Shown piece by piece: positions 22,371 to 34,450 of a DNA stretch of 64,000 nt; positions within the stretch are counted from its first letter, which is position 1, and each line of letters starts with the position of its first letter. The notes under the pieces were generated by a model. It was not told the origin of the DNA, did no database searches, and worked only from the letters and a program-made list of their open reading frames with translations. The DNA is taken from positions 104,028,045-104,092,044 of the forward strand of contig JASDDO010000006.1 of assembly GCA_030015575.1 (NCBI GenBank), in the 5' to 3' direction. Both the position numbers and the translations under genes were made by a program. Origin of the DNA: Agapanthus africanus (Eukaryota; Streptophyta; Magnoliopsida; Asparagales; Amaryllidaceae).

Positions 22371-22382
22371 TGGTATCAGAGA
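22371..22382 (+). other. T1 primer-binding site
   Basis: TGGTATCAGAGA follows the LTR end after four bases. It matches the initiator Met tRNA site except at the last visible position. Confidence 0.65.
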
Positions 22383-23371
22383 GCTAGGTTTAACCTTGGT
22401 TTGAGTCTATGTTTGACTATACGGAGTCTAGGGCGGGTATGTATTTCGGAACCTAGGCTTGACCTGACGGAACTTAGACTTGAACGGGGGGTATTAGACC
22501 CGAACTTTCGTTTCATAGGTTGACCTTGATTGATGGAGTAGGTAGCTTGAGCAGAGTGACGTACCGTACGTATGTTCCGCGGCATATTTACGTTACGATA
22601 CTCCACTTAAGAAACCTTAGGATGTACATATTTTCTGATCTATGATTCTCTTCAGGCCTATGATTATACATCCATTTGAGATCCTTGATTCTATTCGTTT
22701 CCATGATCATACTCTCATTGATGTTGTTCCTTCTTACGATCATGTATCCATTCTGGATCTGTCGTTTCCTTTCATACCTCTGATATGTTTTTATCGATAC
22801 TCAATTGAGGTTCATGTCACTGTAGTTTGAGCGCAGTTTGAGCTGCTGCTAGTGATGCGGTCAGGGCGAGCTCGTCTGCTATGTGGACTGACCATTGTGG
22901 TTTCTGGTGACACGGGAACGTCTCCAGTTAGTATTTATGTTGTGATCTCTTGTGGAGGCGGGTGCTTGGTTTTACACCGGGTGATCGGGCCATTGTTAGA
23001 GCTGCCAGTTGCGAGAGGACTGTTGATGTATAGCCTACCTCAGAGATTGTGATGTCATCTACCGTGTGGACAGATGGCCCAGCTGTTGCTAAGGTTGATA
23101 GGATGTCGCCTCCAGACTTTAAGAGACGAGATCGCTGGAGCTTCCAGGCAGAGATGCGACATGTAATAGCTAGTCTATCCCGAGTTGAGAGACGAAGGTG
23201 ATTCGTCAGATTGATGCGCCGACGCAGGCCCAGTTGAGTTGAATATTTTCAGTATAGAGAGTCTTACTCAGATCTATAGCAGGACGATCCAGAGATGACC
23301 GCCGATGTATCGCCTTTCCTGGAGGATTGAGGCATTGTTTAGCATGCGGACGAAGGGTATTCACATGTCGG
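22383..23371 (+). other. T1 decayed interior
   Basis: About 1 kb follows the primer site, where a chromovirus would carry its leader and gag. No open frame over 66 codons and no recognised motif is present. It ends where the A1 LTR begins, so the rest of T1 would lie beyond the nested elements. Confidence 0.45.
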
Positions 23372-23770
23372 TGATCAGTCGAAAATACTGTATCTTTTAA
23401 CCGGCAATTTCCCTATCATTTGCATTCATTTAGAAATGTACGGTATTCATATTTCACATATTAGCAAATCAGTCGTTAAATTTCAGATTGCATGTGTTAG
23501 ACCCTAAAACCGGCACTATAAAGGAAATTGACCGTATTTCATGGCATCGCATCATCCCTATATTGCGCAACACTTGTTTTGAGATCTGTGCAGGAAAACC
23601 CAGAAGAAAAAAGCCAAAAATTTACATGGTGCTGATCAAACATTACGCCAACTCAATGATTTCAGTTCTGGTAGCGACCCAAAAGGCAAAACACAAATCA
23701 ACACATCAGATAAAGCCCCAAATGTTAGCCCAAGACCACACCAAGAGTTACAACCCCTGAAGCCACAACA

Positions 23771-23821
23771 TGGCCGCGGAACCGCGGCCGGAGCCGGCTT
23801 GCACCGCGGTTCCGCGGCGGC
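23771..23821 (+). other. GC-rich palindrome pair in A1 LTR
   Basis: GGCCGCGGAACCGCGGCC and CCGCGGTTCCGCGGCGGC face each other across about 15 nt. Each half is itself palindromic. The motif recurs in A1s and in the leaders of the copia elements. Here it lies about 250 bp upstream of the TATA box, thus in U3. Confidence 0.7.
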
Positions 23822-24065
23822 TTAGACACGTCAGCAACTCATTTCAGCTTCATAATTCCCACCTCACTTCCAGAAGCTCTTCAAGCCACTTCAAGTTCCA
23901 GAAGGCTCCAGAGGCTTCTGCCAGATCAGCAAACTAGGGTTTCGAATGCTTAATTAATCCTAGCTTAAAACCTAAGCTAGCTCCTAACAAACTCTTCCTA
24001 GAAACTCCTCAACAAACTTTTGGAGGGAATTGTAATTTCAAACCTAGACATAGGGTTTGGGAAGT

Positions 24066-24075
24066 CTATAAATAG
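24066..24075 (+). promoter_or_regulatory. A1 LTR TATA box
   Basis: CTATAAATAG is a canonical plant TATA box, conserved in A1s at 30123-30132. Transcription would start about 30 bp downstream. Confidence 0.7.
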
Positions 24076-25204
24076 AAGCCTAAACCTAAGGTTAAGGGAT
24101 ATACTTGATACTTGGATCCAAAATCCAAGACTTAGATACTTAGAAAAATCCCTACCTCTTTCTTCATCTTCTTCTTCCACAAGTCTAGTGACAAGACTTG
24201 TGTGAAACCCTAACCCTAATTCCAATCAAAAGTCAAGATCCCGAGTACCACATCAAGCAAGAAGCCCTTCAACCTTTTATGAGCAGAGCCGATCTTCAAC
24301 AGAGCAAGTGGTCCAAGCCGATCCACGACTCACGGAGAAAAGCGACGCCAGATCGACAATTTAGTTCTTCCTCTTGTAGTTCTTGAGCGACTGTAATCAA
24401 ATTGTTGATATAAATAAAAGGTGATATTCTTTTATCTTGTTTTCTTTAAATTCTTGCATCATGATTCGATCTCAATTTCTAGTTGTAGTTCTTGTTGTGA
24501 TGTTTGAGTAATACTCCGTTCGTCGAGGAGTCGAGACGATCAATAGAATGTTGATATAACATATCTTAAATCGATTCTTGATTCCTACGAGTTTTGTAAA
24601 CCCTAGCAAGTTCTAGAACCGACAACCCAGTTTCGTTGCGATACTTTCTTTATTGATATCGCTCGAAATTGGGGAGTTACGATCGTTTCTTGAAATTGCT
24701 AGAGGCTAGAATGTGAATGATATCGACGAAAGAACAAGGGTTAATTGATGAAACCCTAGTTTTCATGAGAAAGCCCTAACTCTCGTCGATCATCATCGAT
24801 CTAGTATCAATTCTTCGAAGGAAAAGAACACGATATCTTGAGATTATATCACGTCTATAGATCCGATCGATTCCTGCGAGCCTCATTTAGATTCTTGACA
24901 TTTTGGTTGGAAATATCATCGAAACCCGATTCTTGATTGTTTATCATTTTCTTGATTCTTGATTAGACTAGTGACACCTGAATCAATCGATAAAATCTTG
25001 AATCATGTTTTCTTTTCTTTTCGATTAACTTTTCAATTCAAACAAATCAAACATAAAAATGAATTGCACAATCCTTGTGGACGATCCGCACTCACTTACG
25101 ATCTACAACCGACACCGTAGTTGATTGCGGTCAAATATAGTTCTTTGATTGTGAATTTTATTCAATTTTCATACCGACACAACGAGAAACTCATATCGAT
25201 CAAA

Positions 25205-25224
25205 TGACACCGTTATCGGGGATC
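25205..25224 (+). other. A1 primer-binding site (tRNA-Asp type, decayed)
   Basis: TGACACCGTTATCGGGGATC matches the Athila/Tat site TGGCGCCGTTGCCGGGGATC at 16 of 20 positions. All four differences are transitions of the G-to-A or C-to-T kind expected from cytosine deamination. Confidence 0.7.
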
Positions 25225-25973
25225 ATTTAAGTTGATACACACTACACAGTCTTGAATTTTAGAATCAATCAGTCGGCTAGGCGAAGCTAAAAAGAGTTCG
25301 AACGAGTGTCAGAAAACCATTTTTCCCAAGTTTAAAGTGTTCGGAGGAACATGCAAGTGATTCTATGGACCCTCTAGAAGAATGAAACCCTAACTCGACA
25401 TGATGACCATGGAACCGCTTTTGAACCTAAGGGTTTGCAACAGTTTAGCGGTGCCATCGGTGAGGCTTGGGTTTTCCCTTCTACGGCTAGTCCAGAGGTA
25501 CTGTGGTATGTACCAGATATTTTAGACTGTGCTCAGGGGTTGAGCTTTCGGGAAATTTTGGGACTTCGATGACTCGATCAAAAAGTTTGACGTCGTCCGG
25601 ATATCATGTGATAGGAGACCAGTAAGCTGACCAGCTTCGGATAGAGGACCTCACCCAGATGCGCTGTGAGTTGATCAAGAACGGACAAGTATTGAGTAAT
25701 CCTCCGATGGTTGGGACGAGTTCCCGAGGACGTGTTCGGCCAGATATCTTCTACAGAGTGATGAAGATACTGAGTTCGTGATTTCGAGTCCGTGTGAGAG
25801 ACTTCGCATTGACCGTGGCCGAGACAATTGCAGTACGCAGATAGCATGACGTGACGTCGAAGAAGACGATAATAAAGACGAGTGGTACAGGAGGTTCGTG
25901 CGAGAAGTCAACGAGCTGTTACTACTCCCTATTGAGATTAGAGATCTTATATGTATACAGTGGCATGAGGTAC
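25225..25973 (+). other. A1 interior or older debris, unassigned
   Basis: There is no recognisable protein. From about 25335 to 25570 the sequence resembles part of the C4 and C5 copia leaders (compare 39090-39370), sharing a GACCCTCTAGAAGA-like block and CCCTTCTACGGCT. It could be a remnant of an older copia element or a segment shared by recombination. The remainder to the C4 LTR is unknown. Confidence 0.35.
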
Positions 25974-28198
25974 TGTAGGGTTCCTAGGCACTCTAACAAG
26001 GTTCTACAAGGCATCAACCATGCCCGTTTAAAAAAAAATAGCCGTGCCAAACAACCCTAAACAAGATCGTATACTAGAGATTATGCGAAAACTAGCAAGT
26101 CAAACATTTTAACTACAAGTGAAAGGGATTACAACCTTTGTAGATCATGTCCTTCACTTCTAAAGCTCCTTGTTGACGTCCCTTCGCTGCGATCATCGTG
26201 ATCCCAGACTCTAGCGATGGTTTCCTCGGAGAAATGAGCGAGCTCGGTCGTTGACTTCGAGGCCGAAGATGATCTACGTCGAGGAGACTCAAACTCAAGC
26301 TCCATCTTCACTAGGTCATGAACTTTGTGAAGAGAACACCCCAAACTATTTGGAAAGTAGTAGAGGATGATGAAATAGGAAGTGGGTTCACTTTGGAGTT
26401 GGATTTCTCACTCTATTTCTTCACTTGATAAAATCTAGAAAGCTTTACTTCTTCTTGAATAAGAAGAAGAAGAAAGAATAAGAATGAATTATTTTTAAAA
26501 AGAATAAGAATGAATTATTTTTAAAAAGAATAATCAAGTGAAGTCTATCATAATGCAACCATGGGTGAGCTAACCTATGTAGATACTAAACCATAATTAA
26601 TTATAATGGTTTGGTTAATGAATATCTTAATCAAGACAAAATGAGTGGACTTTGTCAAAGTTGCTTCAAGCTTCATGAAGCTTCAAGCCATGACAAAAGA
26701 AGCCACCATTTTGAATAATTAAGATAAATAAAAACCCAAATTATAATTAACATGGTGTATGTCACCCACCCACCCATGTTTGCATGTATCATCAATCATG
26801 ATACAAACTAGTGCACAAACATATATCACATATACAACTTGTGCACATCAAGTGAGAAAATCAATCTTAAGTGAACCAATACTAGTTAATGTAAAGTAAT
26901 ATATCAAATATATAATTATACATTAAATTATTAAATCAACACTTGATTTAACGATCCGGTCATATCGTATATAACCGACTAATATCTAGTGTATCAATGT
27001 ATCGAAATAACACTTGATTCGGTAACCCGGCTATATCTCATATAACCGTCCGATGATACAAATCGCGAGAAAAGAATAAAGTATCGCATACTGGTATTAT
27101 TCTTGGTCCCGCAAATATCTCATATGCGCTCCTATTTCGTTTCTCTTGAGCCAGGAAACCTCTGGGTATGACTCTAAAGACTCGTCAATACGCCGGCAGT
27201 AGGTGGTGATCACATCAATCACCCACAAGCTGCAAGCGGTCTGCTAAAAGTAACGGCCACCCGTGTATTGAGCGATCAAAAGATCAACGAGCAAGCCTGC
27301 TCACACTCCTGTGAATCCAATCAGTAACACTTACTGCACAGTCCGGTCTGTTCGTCTGATATGTCGCATATCTCGCCTAGGGGTGGTAAACGTCAGACCC
27401 CAGTAGCTTGATAAGTCATGCCGATGTAAGGTCCATAACAAGCGTGAAACTACTGATAACACTTACCAGTAAATCACTGCAACCCTGGCCAGGGATTTCC
27501 AGTTATGGCCAGTCGAGCATAGCGCAACATCAACCCCCAATACCGGGATAGACGAATCCCCTCCTATCGCTCATTGCCTCCATGTGAATCGGGACTATAC
27601 CCAAAACCCACCTGTTTGCACGACTCGGTAGAGCCGTGGTATGGTGAAAATCAAAGCACAGTGGGAGACACACAAGACTCTGTGACGATCTCGGGTCAAC
27701 AGACTAAGCTGTACCAGTGTCACCAGAGAACTGCCATCTGACGTGAGGTATAATACCATCTGGGAGTTCTCGGCGAGTCCGTCCAGTGTACCCAGTCTCC
27801 ACTGAGCACCCACATACCGTCTCTGATGTCAGACACCAATGGATATGGGATCATCCATCGCCCATCATATGGGTCGAGAAGATATACGCTAGTCTACTTT
27901 GGAATATCGATGCACCGTCTCGATCTTCCTACGACTAAGAACCTTGAAGGATGTACTCATGGACTACCCAGGCCCCACTAGTATGATCTACATCATAGTT
28001 CTGGAAGTCGAGTACACATCCTAAGGGCTTTATCAACATGTAACAGAGAGACAATAAGTATACATGTAAAGATAAAGAGCAACCAGATAGCGTACTATGA
28101 TGTCGAGCAAGAAATTCATCCCTATATATGTCCCAGCATCCACTACATTATACATCTCATGTACAGTAATGGCCTCTAGGGCATATATATAACTAACA
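25974..28198 (-). repeat. C4 3' LTR (2.2 kb)
   Basis: It starts TGTAGGGTTCC and ends ATAACTAACA next to the polypurine tract. The first 170 bp match the 5' LTR piece at 36186-36359. Near 27170-27400 it shares with the other copia LTRs the GACTCTAAAGACTCG, GCAAGCGG and CAGTCCGGTCTGTTCGTCTG blocks. Confidence 0.88.
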
Positions 28199-28211
28199 AT
28201 CTCCCACTTGC
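28199..28211 (-). other. C4 polypurine tract
   Basis: In element sense TGCAAGTGGGAGAT-type sequence abuts the LTR. Confidence 0.88.
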
Positions 28212-29359
28212 ACTAGGGCAATCTGTAGCAGTGGTTGCAATATCTCATACTCAACCATCCCATATAAGTTTCTCTCTGGGAAAAGGCCTTTGTGAATGGA
28301 TCCGCTGTGTTTTCCTCTGAGTCTACTCTCCTAATCTTGATCACCCTGGAGATCAACTATCTCCTTGATCAGGTGATGTTGTCTCAGAATATATCTGGGT
28401 CACTGATGGGACCGGGGTTCCTGGGCCAAAGCCACACTTCCATTGTCACACAATGGTAGCAACCTTGTTCATCTCATGAACTAATATACACCCAAACTTC
28501 CTCTATGGTAGTATCTTTGATAGCGATGTCACCAGCCTTTATCGTCTAGTTTGCCACGGTATCTTGCTTGGAATTCTTCCAACATACCGTCCCTCCACTG
28601 AGGGTAAAGATAATGCCTGCGACTGACATTCAGTCGTCCTTATCACCCTGGAACTTTTCCAGTGATTCTCCCCAGGATCAATTGATACCATCTCACAACA
28701 ACTAGTGATAATCCTAGCATCCAATTAGATCTATCTCATAGATCCAAAACCCAGGATTTAGGAGGTATCACATTGATCCTATAAGGAGAATCCATGTGAT
28801 AAGAGGAGATTGACCGAGCGTAGCATAGGAAACTCTTTTCCTATCAAGAGCATGTTGTCTACGTATAATACGAGGATGACCAACTTACTCTCTACTACCT
28901 TTTTTTATATACAAGGTTCATCTACTATTTTGATGAAGTCAAACTCTTTGACTATCACATCAAAACAGACGTTCCAACTCCGCGATGCCTGCTTTATCCT
29001 GTAAAGCAACTTGCACACGTTTTCGCTGCTCCCACTGTCTACGAAGCCCCCTGGATGTGTACTTATAGACGCTCTCTTCTAAATCAATATTTAGAAAAGC
29101 AGTCATGACACCCAACCGCCAGATATCGTAGTCATGGTATGTAGCCGTGGCAAGTAGGATCTGGATGGACTTAAGCACAGCCACTGGAAAAGGTTTCATC
29201 ATTATCCACGCCTGGTCGATGACGAAAACCATTAACAAGTCCAGCTTTGAAAGTCTCAACTTTTCCATCTACACCAAGTAATCTTCTCAAGATATACTTG
29301 CTTCTGATGGGGATTTAACCTTCAGATATAGCATCCAAAGTCCATACTTTGTTGGTGTA
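28212..29359 (-). pseudogene. C4 pol remnant: RT and RNase H part
   Basis: The sequence is collinear with the 3' part of C2 pol but broken by many stops and shifts. The longest piece (28960-29268) keeps RT blocks VLKSIQILLATA, a decayed AFLN block and an in-frame match to the protein before the YGLKQAS block. A recognisable but altered active-site segment lies near 28850-28880. RNase H is partly deleted. Confidence 0.8.
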
Positions 29360-31259
29360 TGATCAGTCGAAAATACTGCATCTTTAAACCGACAATTTCC
29401 CTATCATTTGCACTCATCTAGAAGTGTTCGGCATTCATATAACACATATTAGCAAAACAGTCGTAAAATATCAGATTGCATGTGTTAGACTTTAAAACCA
29501 GCACTATAAGGGAAATTTACTGTATTTCATAGCATCGGATCATTCTTGCATATAGCAACTTGTGTTTCGAAGTCTGTGCAGGAAATCCAAGAAGAATGAT
29601 CAAATTTTACAAAACGAAGACTGTTAAAAAGACGCCAACTCAAGGAATTGGAATCTGGCAATGATCTAGAGTGAATTCAGAGATTTAACATATCAGGAAA
29701 TACATCAAAGTACAGAAGAAGCCACCACATGAAGAATGAAGCTCCACAGCAGCCAAGTGGCCGCGGTTCTGCGGCCGGAGCCTCCTTGCGCCGCGGAACC
29801 GCGGCGGCTTAGCCACGTCACCATCCTTTCTCTGTTGCAGTACTTCTACTTCAGTTCCTAAAGCTCTTCAAGACACTGCAATTTCCAGATGTCTCCAGAA
29901 CATTCTGCCAGATCAGCAAGTCATTGGGTTCTAAACTAAACACTCTTAGCTTCCTCAACAAGCTTCACTTAAACTCCATTAAAGACCTAGAACCTTCTCC
30001 CTAAGCTCCTAGCTTAGGGTAGAAGCTAAGCCCTAACTAACTACTTCTAGAAGCCTCTCCCTATAACTAACTTTTGGAGGGAAAATTCAAATTTGAATTC
30101 CTTGAGCTAGGGTTTGGGAAACCTATAAATAGACCACAAGGCTCACTTGAAAAAGGTTGTTGAATCCTTGGTTGTTCAATCTTTGGTTCAATAGTTAATC
30201 TCCTCAATTCAATTGTTGTGGTTGTTCTTCATCTTCAACCCAACAACTACCACCTCAAAACCCTAACCCTAATCCAATCCAAAATCAAGAAACCTCAAGA
30301 TCCTTTGAATGCAAGCAAAGCAAGTCTTCAACGATCCTTTGAAGCGAAGCCGGACTTCAACGGAGCACGAGATCCACGCCGATCCATGACTCAAGGAGCC
30401 GAGCGATGCTAGATTCGACGAGCGAAGTTCCTACCTCTTGTAATTCTTGAGAGTTGTAACTACTTGTTGATGTAATAAAGGTGAAGATTCATTAAACTTG
30501 CTTATTTTCAATTCAATCATTATGATTCGTATTCAATTCTTGATTGTATTCTTCGTGATGATGCTTGAATAAAACTCCGCTCGTGGAGGAATCGAAACGA
30601 TTGTAGAATGATGATGTTGATGAATCTTTAAATGTTTTCTTAAGTCTTAAAACAATTGTAAATTCTTGAAAATCAATTGATCGATGATCTAGATCGATGC
30701 GAATGCGTTCTTGATTCCTTTCGCACGATCTAGATATCAAAAATTGATCATTCGACTTTCAAGAAGCTATCTAGTGAATGTGATTCATCGAAAGGACAAA
30801 GGATAGGATGAGGAACCCTAATTCTTCGCAAGATCCTTGATCCTCGATGAATCTACATCGATTTAGCATCAACTTGTTAGTGGATAAGAAATCGTACTCT
30901 TAAATCTTCGTCACATCTACAATCTACTCGATTCCTACGAGCGTTACTTCAAATCTTGAAACCTAAATTGATTGGAATTCTATCGATACTTGATTCTTGA
31001 CGTTTATCATTTTCTTGAATCTTGATTAGAATAATTGATTCTTGAAACTCATCAATATAAATCTTGAATCGTTTTCTTTTCTTTTTCTATCAAATTTTTG
31101 ATTCAAACAAAACAAAATACGAACGAATCGTGCAATCCCTATGGACGATCCGCACTCGCTAACGCGCTACAATCCGACAGCGTTATTGATTGCGGTCAAA
31201 TATTTTCGGTTGTCAATCTATTCATTTTCTAAACCGACAAGGAGAAATAAGATCAATAA
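29360..31259 (+). repeat. A1s: solo Athila-like LTR with target duplication
   Basis: It matches the A1 LTR along its length: TGATCAGTCG start, TATA box at 30123-30132, and the TGGACGATCCGCACTC block near the end. It splits C4 pol between GTTGGTGTA and GTGTACATGG, leaving GTGTA on both sides (29355-29359 and 31260-31264). No interior or primer site follows, so it is a solo LTR from LTR-LTR recombination. The end may be GATCA at 31255 if the last four bases are extra. Confidence 0.88.
29757..29808 (+). other. GC-rich palindrome pair in A1s
   Basis: Equivalent to 23771-23821 in A1. The central bases are swapped between halves (left has GGTTC, right has GGAAC, the reverse of A1), so pairing is retained. 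One left-arm base has changed to T. Confidence 0.65.
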
Positions 31260-33039
31260 GTGTACATGGATTCCATCTCAGATCGCTAAGCATCCAGCCA
31301 TTCTTACAGAGTCCCCACTCTTGATGGCCTGCTCGAAACAAGTTGGGTCATCATCTCATGATGCAATCCTCGCTTCCACTGTCAACGAGAAACCGAAGTA
31401 TTTCTCAGGCGGATGAGGAACCCTGCTAGATCGGCGGAGAGGCTGAGGTTTGTCGGAATCTATTGAATCCTTTGGTTCTACCAAATCATCGGCTGTAGTT
31501 TGTATAGCTGGAACTCCTTCCAGTTCTACCTCATGACCATTAATTTCTTCATAAGAAATTCCGTTTCACAAAGGTGGTATGTTGAGAAACAAAACATATT
31601 TTGTTCCTCTGTTAGGTAGAAGATATTCCTTTGCAAATGCTTGGGATATACAACAAACTTCTACAGAACTAACTTTGCCTCGAGCTTGTCCGGATTTTGC
31701 TTTTAGACACAGGCCGGACAACCCCAAATCTTAACAAACTTAAGATATGGGCTCTTTCCATTCCATATCACATATGAAGTGGTAAGCAATGGATTTGATT
31801 GGAACCCTATTCAATAGATATGCATCTTCTCAAGTGCATAACTCCTAAAAGGAAATAGGAAACTCAGTAGTACTCATCATAGAGCGCACCATATCACATA
31901 GGGTGTGATTGCTCCGCCCCGACACACCGACGTGCTGTGGTGTATACGGAGGAGTAATGCTGAGAGAGAACCCCATTCTCCTTTAGAATAGTCCAGGAAT
32001 CCCGTGCTCAAGTATTCTCCTCCCTGATCACATCAAAGGACATAATACTTATACCCGTTTTTGGTTCTCCACTTCTAACTTATATTCGGTGATTATCTCA
32101 AAAGTTTCGGGCTTCTATTTCAACAGGAACATATGTCTAAATCTAGAGAGATCATCAGTGAATGTAATGAAGTACAAAGAACTGGTCGTGGCATATGTAG
32201 ACTGGGGACCTTTATACATCACTATGTATCAGTCCCAAGAGTTCACTAACTCTTTCTCTGTTTCCAGTAAACGGAGCTATGGTCATCTTATCTTTGTGAC
32301 ATGACTGGCAAGTTTCATAAGATGTAAATTTAAACTGATTTAATTATGCATCTAAATGTAACTTAGCTAGTCGGGTCGCATTGATATGACATAGTCTACA
32401 ATACCTCAAGAAGAATTCGTTCATTTCTGAACTCTTCCTCTCGTGTGTGTTCTGTATACTAAGAACTGTAGTTTGATTTAGAACGTCAATGCTTTTTGAT
32501 AACGTGCCTGAACCGATCAACTCTTGATATAGGAAATGTTCAAAACATTATCCAACAATACAAAATTATGTCCTTTCTTTACTAATAAAGAGACTGATAT
32601 GATGTTGTATTCCAGGTTCGGTATCTAGTAACATTCGTTCAGAATTAATGTATTCTGGTAATACAGGGTGATAGTGACCAACAGACTTGGCTGCAACACT
32701 TGCACCGTTTTCTGTCTCATGAAACTTATCACCCGTTCTCGGTTCTCTACCTTTCAGTAGCCCATATAACAGATTACATATGCTGGATCCTGATCCGGTA
32801 TCTAATACCAAGGACGTAGAAGATACAGAGAAACAGTTCTTTGTAATGAACACACCCGAAGAAGATGCATCATCATGCACTTTCTTCATTTGGGTGGCGC
32901 GGGAATCCTGGTATTCCCCTAATTCCAGCTCTGTCTTATAACAATTATAAGTTGTAGCGGGACCAACGTTCCCCAGCTCAGTATAACAAGCGGGTTCGGT
33001 CAATACATCCATATTATTATCTTGATTAAGGCGTGACAT
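31260..33039 (-). pseudogene. C4 pol remnant: protease, integrase, start of RT
   Basis: The start is the ATG at 33039, matching the C5 pol start (MSRLNQDNNMDV against MSCPNKDNNMDV in C5). A 157-codon piece keeps the protease motif VLDTGSGSS. Downstream are integrase and linker remnants such as the RDTPLC-type ACACCACAGCACG region near 31930, all with multiple frame breaks. Confidence 0.85.
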
Positions 33040-33480
33040 GGTCGCTACCTGGAGAGAGAGAAGAAAACACTCTGCGTGCGCTCTTGCAAGATTAGATTGG
33101 TTATATATTTTATCTAATCAGGATGGCTCCCACTGTTTTTATCAAATTCTCCTTCAAACCCTAAAAGGAAAGACTATCCGGGATTAATTACACTCTACAA
33201 GTTCGCCAATCTTTCAGCCAGGCCGGTGCCGGTACTTTGAGGGAGGTTCCCCGCGCTTTCGCACGGACCTAATTAAAATAAAACTCATTTTCCAAGGGGC
33301 GTAACCGCGTTGACACCTTTCTAGACACCTACTTGATCGGCTAATTGTAAAGTGCAAAACTCTACTAGGAGTAACAATTACTCGCAGTGGGTATCAGGAT
33401 CCAACTATCATATAGAAGGTATGCAATCTCATTGCAAATTTCAACACTTGAAACTCCCGATAAAGGTTTTTACCCCTATC

Positions 33481-33690
33481 GCTTATGACCTTAACTATGG
33501 TCAAAAAATCATAAGCACTAGTCAAGTTATACCCGTCATTTCGTGATTAATTAGACCCACCCACATGACCCTTAACTAAGGTCAACAAAGTCACGCGACT
33601 GCCCTAACTAATCGCATCATATGCGGTGTAGGAAAACATGACTTAGCTACTGTACATTATGCCTTGACTATGGTTAACTGACACAACACG
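33481..33690 (-). repeat. C4 triple stem-loop array
   Basis: Hairpins lie at 33481-33516 (perfect 8-bp outer stem GCTTATGA/TCATAAGC), about 33564-33594 and about 33654-33690. In element sense the core is TTGAC-CATA-GTTAA with small variants, a different loop from C1, C2, C5 and C7. The third outer stem is weak. Confidence 0.6.
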
Positions 33691-34415
33691 AATACTAAGT
33701 ACTCTACTTCCTAAAATGACGGAGGGTTGCAGATGGTTTTTAAGAAAACCTTAAACGCTTTGAACTTGATCTCGTTGCGGAATCAAATGGTTTTAAATGG
33801 AGTGTTTTTGAGGCTTTTGCTAGTTTCGCTAAAGAGGTCACTCCCGGTGAAGGGATCTCGGCACTTTCCTCGTCGAATGAGGTGCAGGATATTCACAATA
33901 CCACTATGCAAAGAAAGAATTAGAAAAGAAATCTAAAGACAAACCGATGGTTGTAGCATCTGCTAGTTATTGCTAAAGAGGTCACTCCCGGTGAAGGGAT
34001 CTCGGCTCTTTCCTTATCGAATAAGGTGCTGGATGTTCTACAAGGAACACCGCTATGCAAAACAACAACTAGAGCTACCTATTTTTTTAAATTACGATTC
34101 CACAACATCTTTTAGGTTTATTTTCTTTCATTAATCTCATTAATGAATGTCCTATCATTTAAGTCCACCTAAACATCACAGATAAATACAACGTACGCTT
34201 ATACCATCAGCATTCGCCTCGATGTCCCTTCTGCACCGTTAGGTTAGGTAACTAACGGCAGAGCCGGGCAGGGCTAGCGCGGGTGTAAAACATAAGCAAC
34301 GTTTATATAATATATCATATATATTATATACAATATCTATCTGAACATATCACATGATCACATCACAGATAACGCAGCAGAAAACATCATATGAAATATT
34401 GGATATACTAGGACG

Positions 34416-34450
34416 TCCGTGTTTTATTTTGAGCCTGTATAAAACACGGA
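34416..34450 (-). other. C4 leader hairpin with GGCTC loop
   Basis: TCCGTGTTTTAT pairs perfectly with ATAAAACACGGA around a loop holding GAGCCT on plus (AGGCTC in element sense). Confidence 0.65.

Larger units (their letters stand above)
23372..25204 (+). repeat. A1: Athila-like gypsy 5' LTR (1.83 kb)
   Basis: It begins TGATCAGTCG and ends near GATCA, giving inverted terminal TGATC/GATCA. A second copy at 29360-31259 defines the ends. A tRNA-Asp-type primer site follows directly, so this is a 5' LTR of a plus-strand element. A TATA box lies at 24066-24075. A GC-rich palindrome pair lies upstream of it at 23771-23821. Confidence 0.8.

Noticed and set aside
25578..25911. Overlapping minus-strand frames of 78-89 codons beside A1
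   Set aside because: No motif, composition no different from the flanks, and the frames overlap each other.
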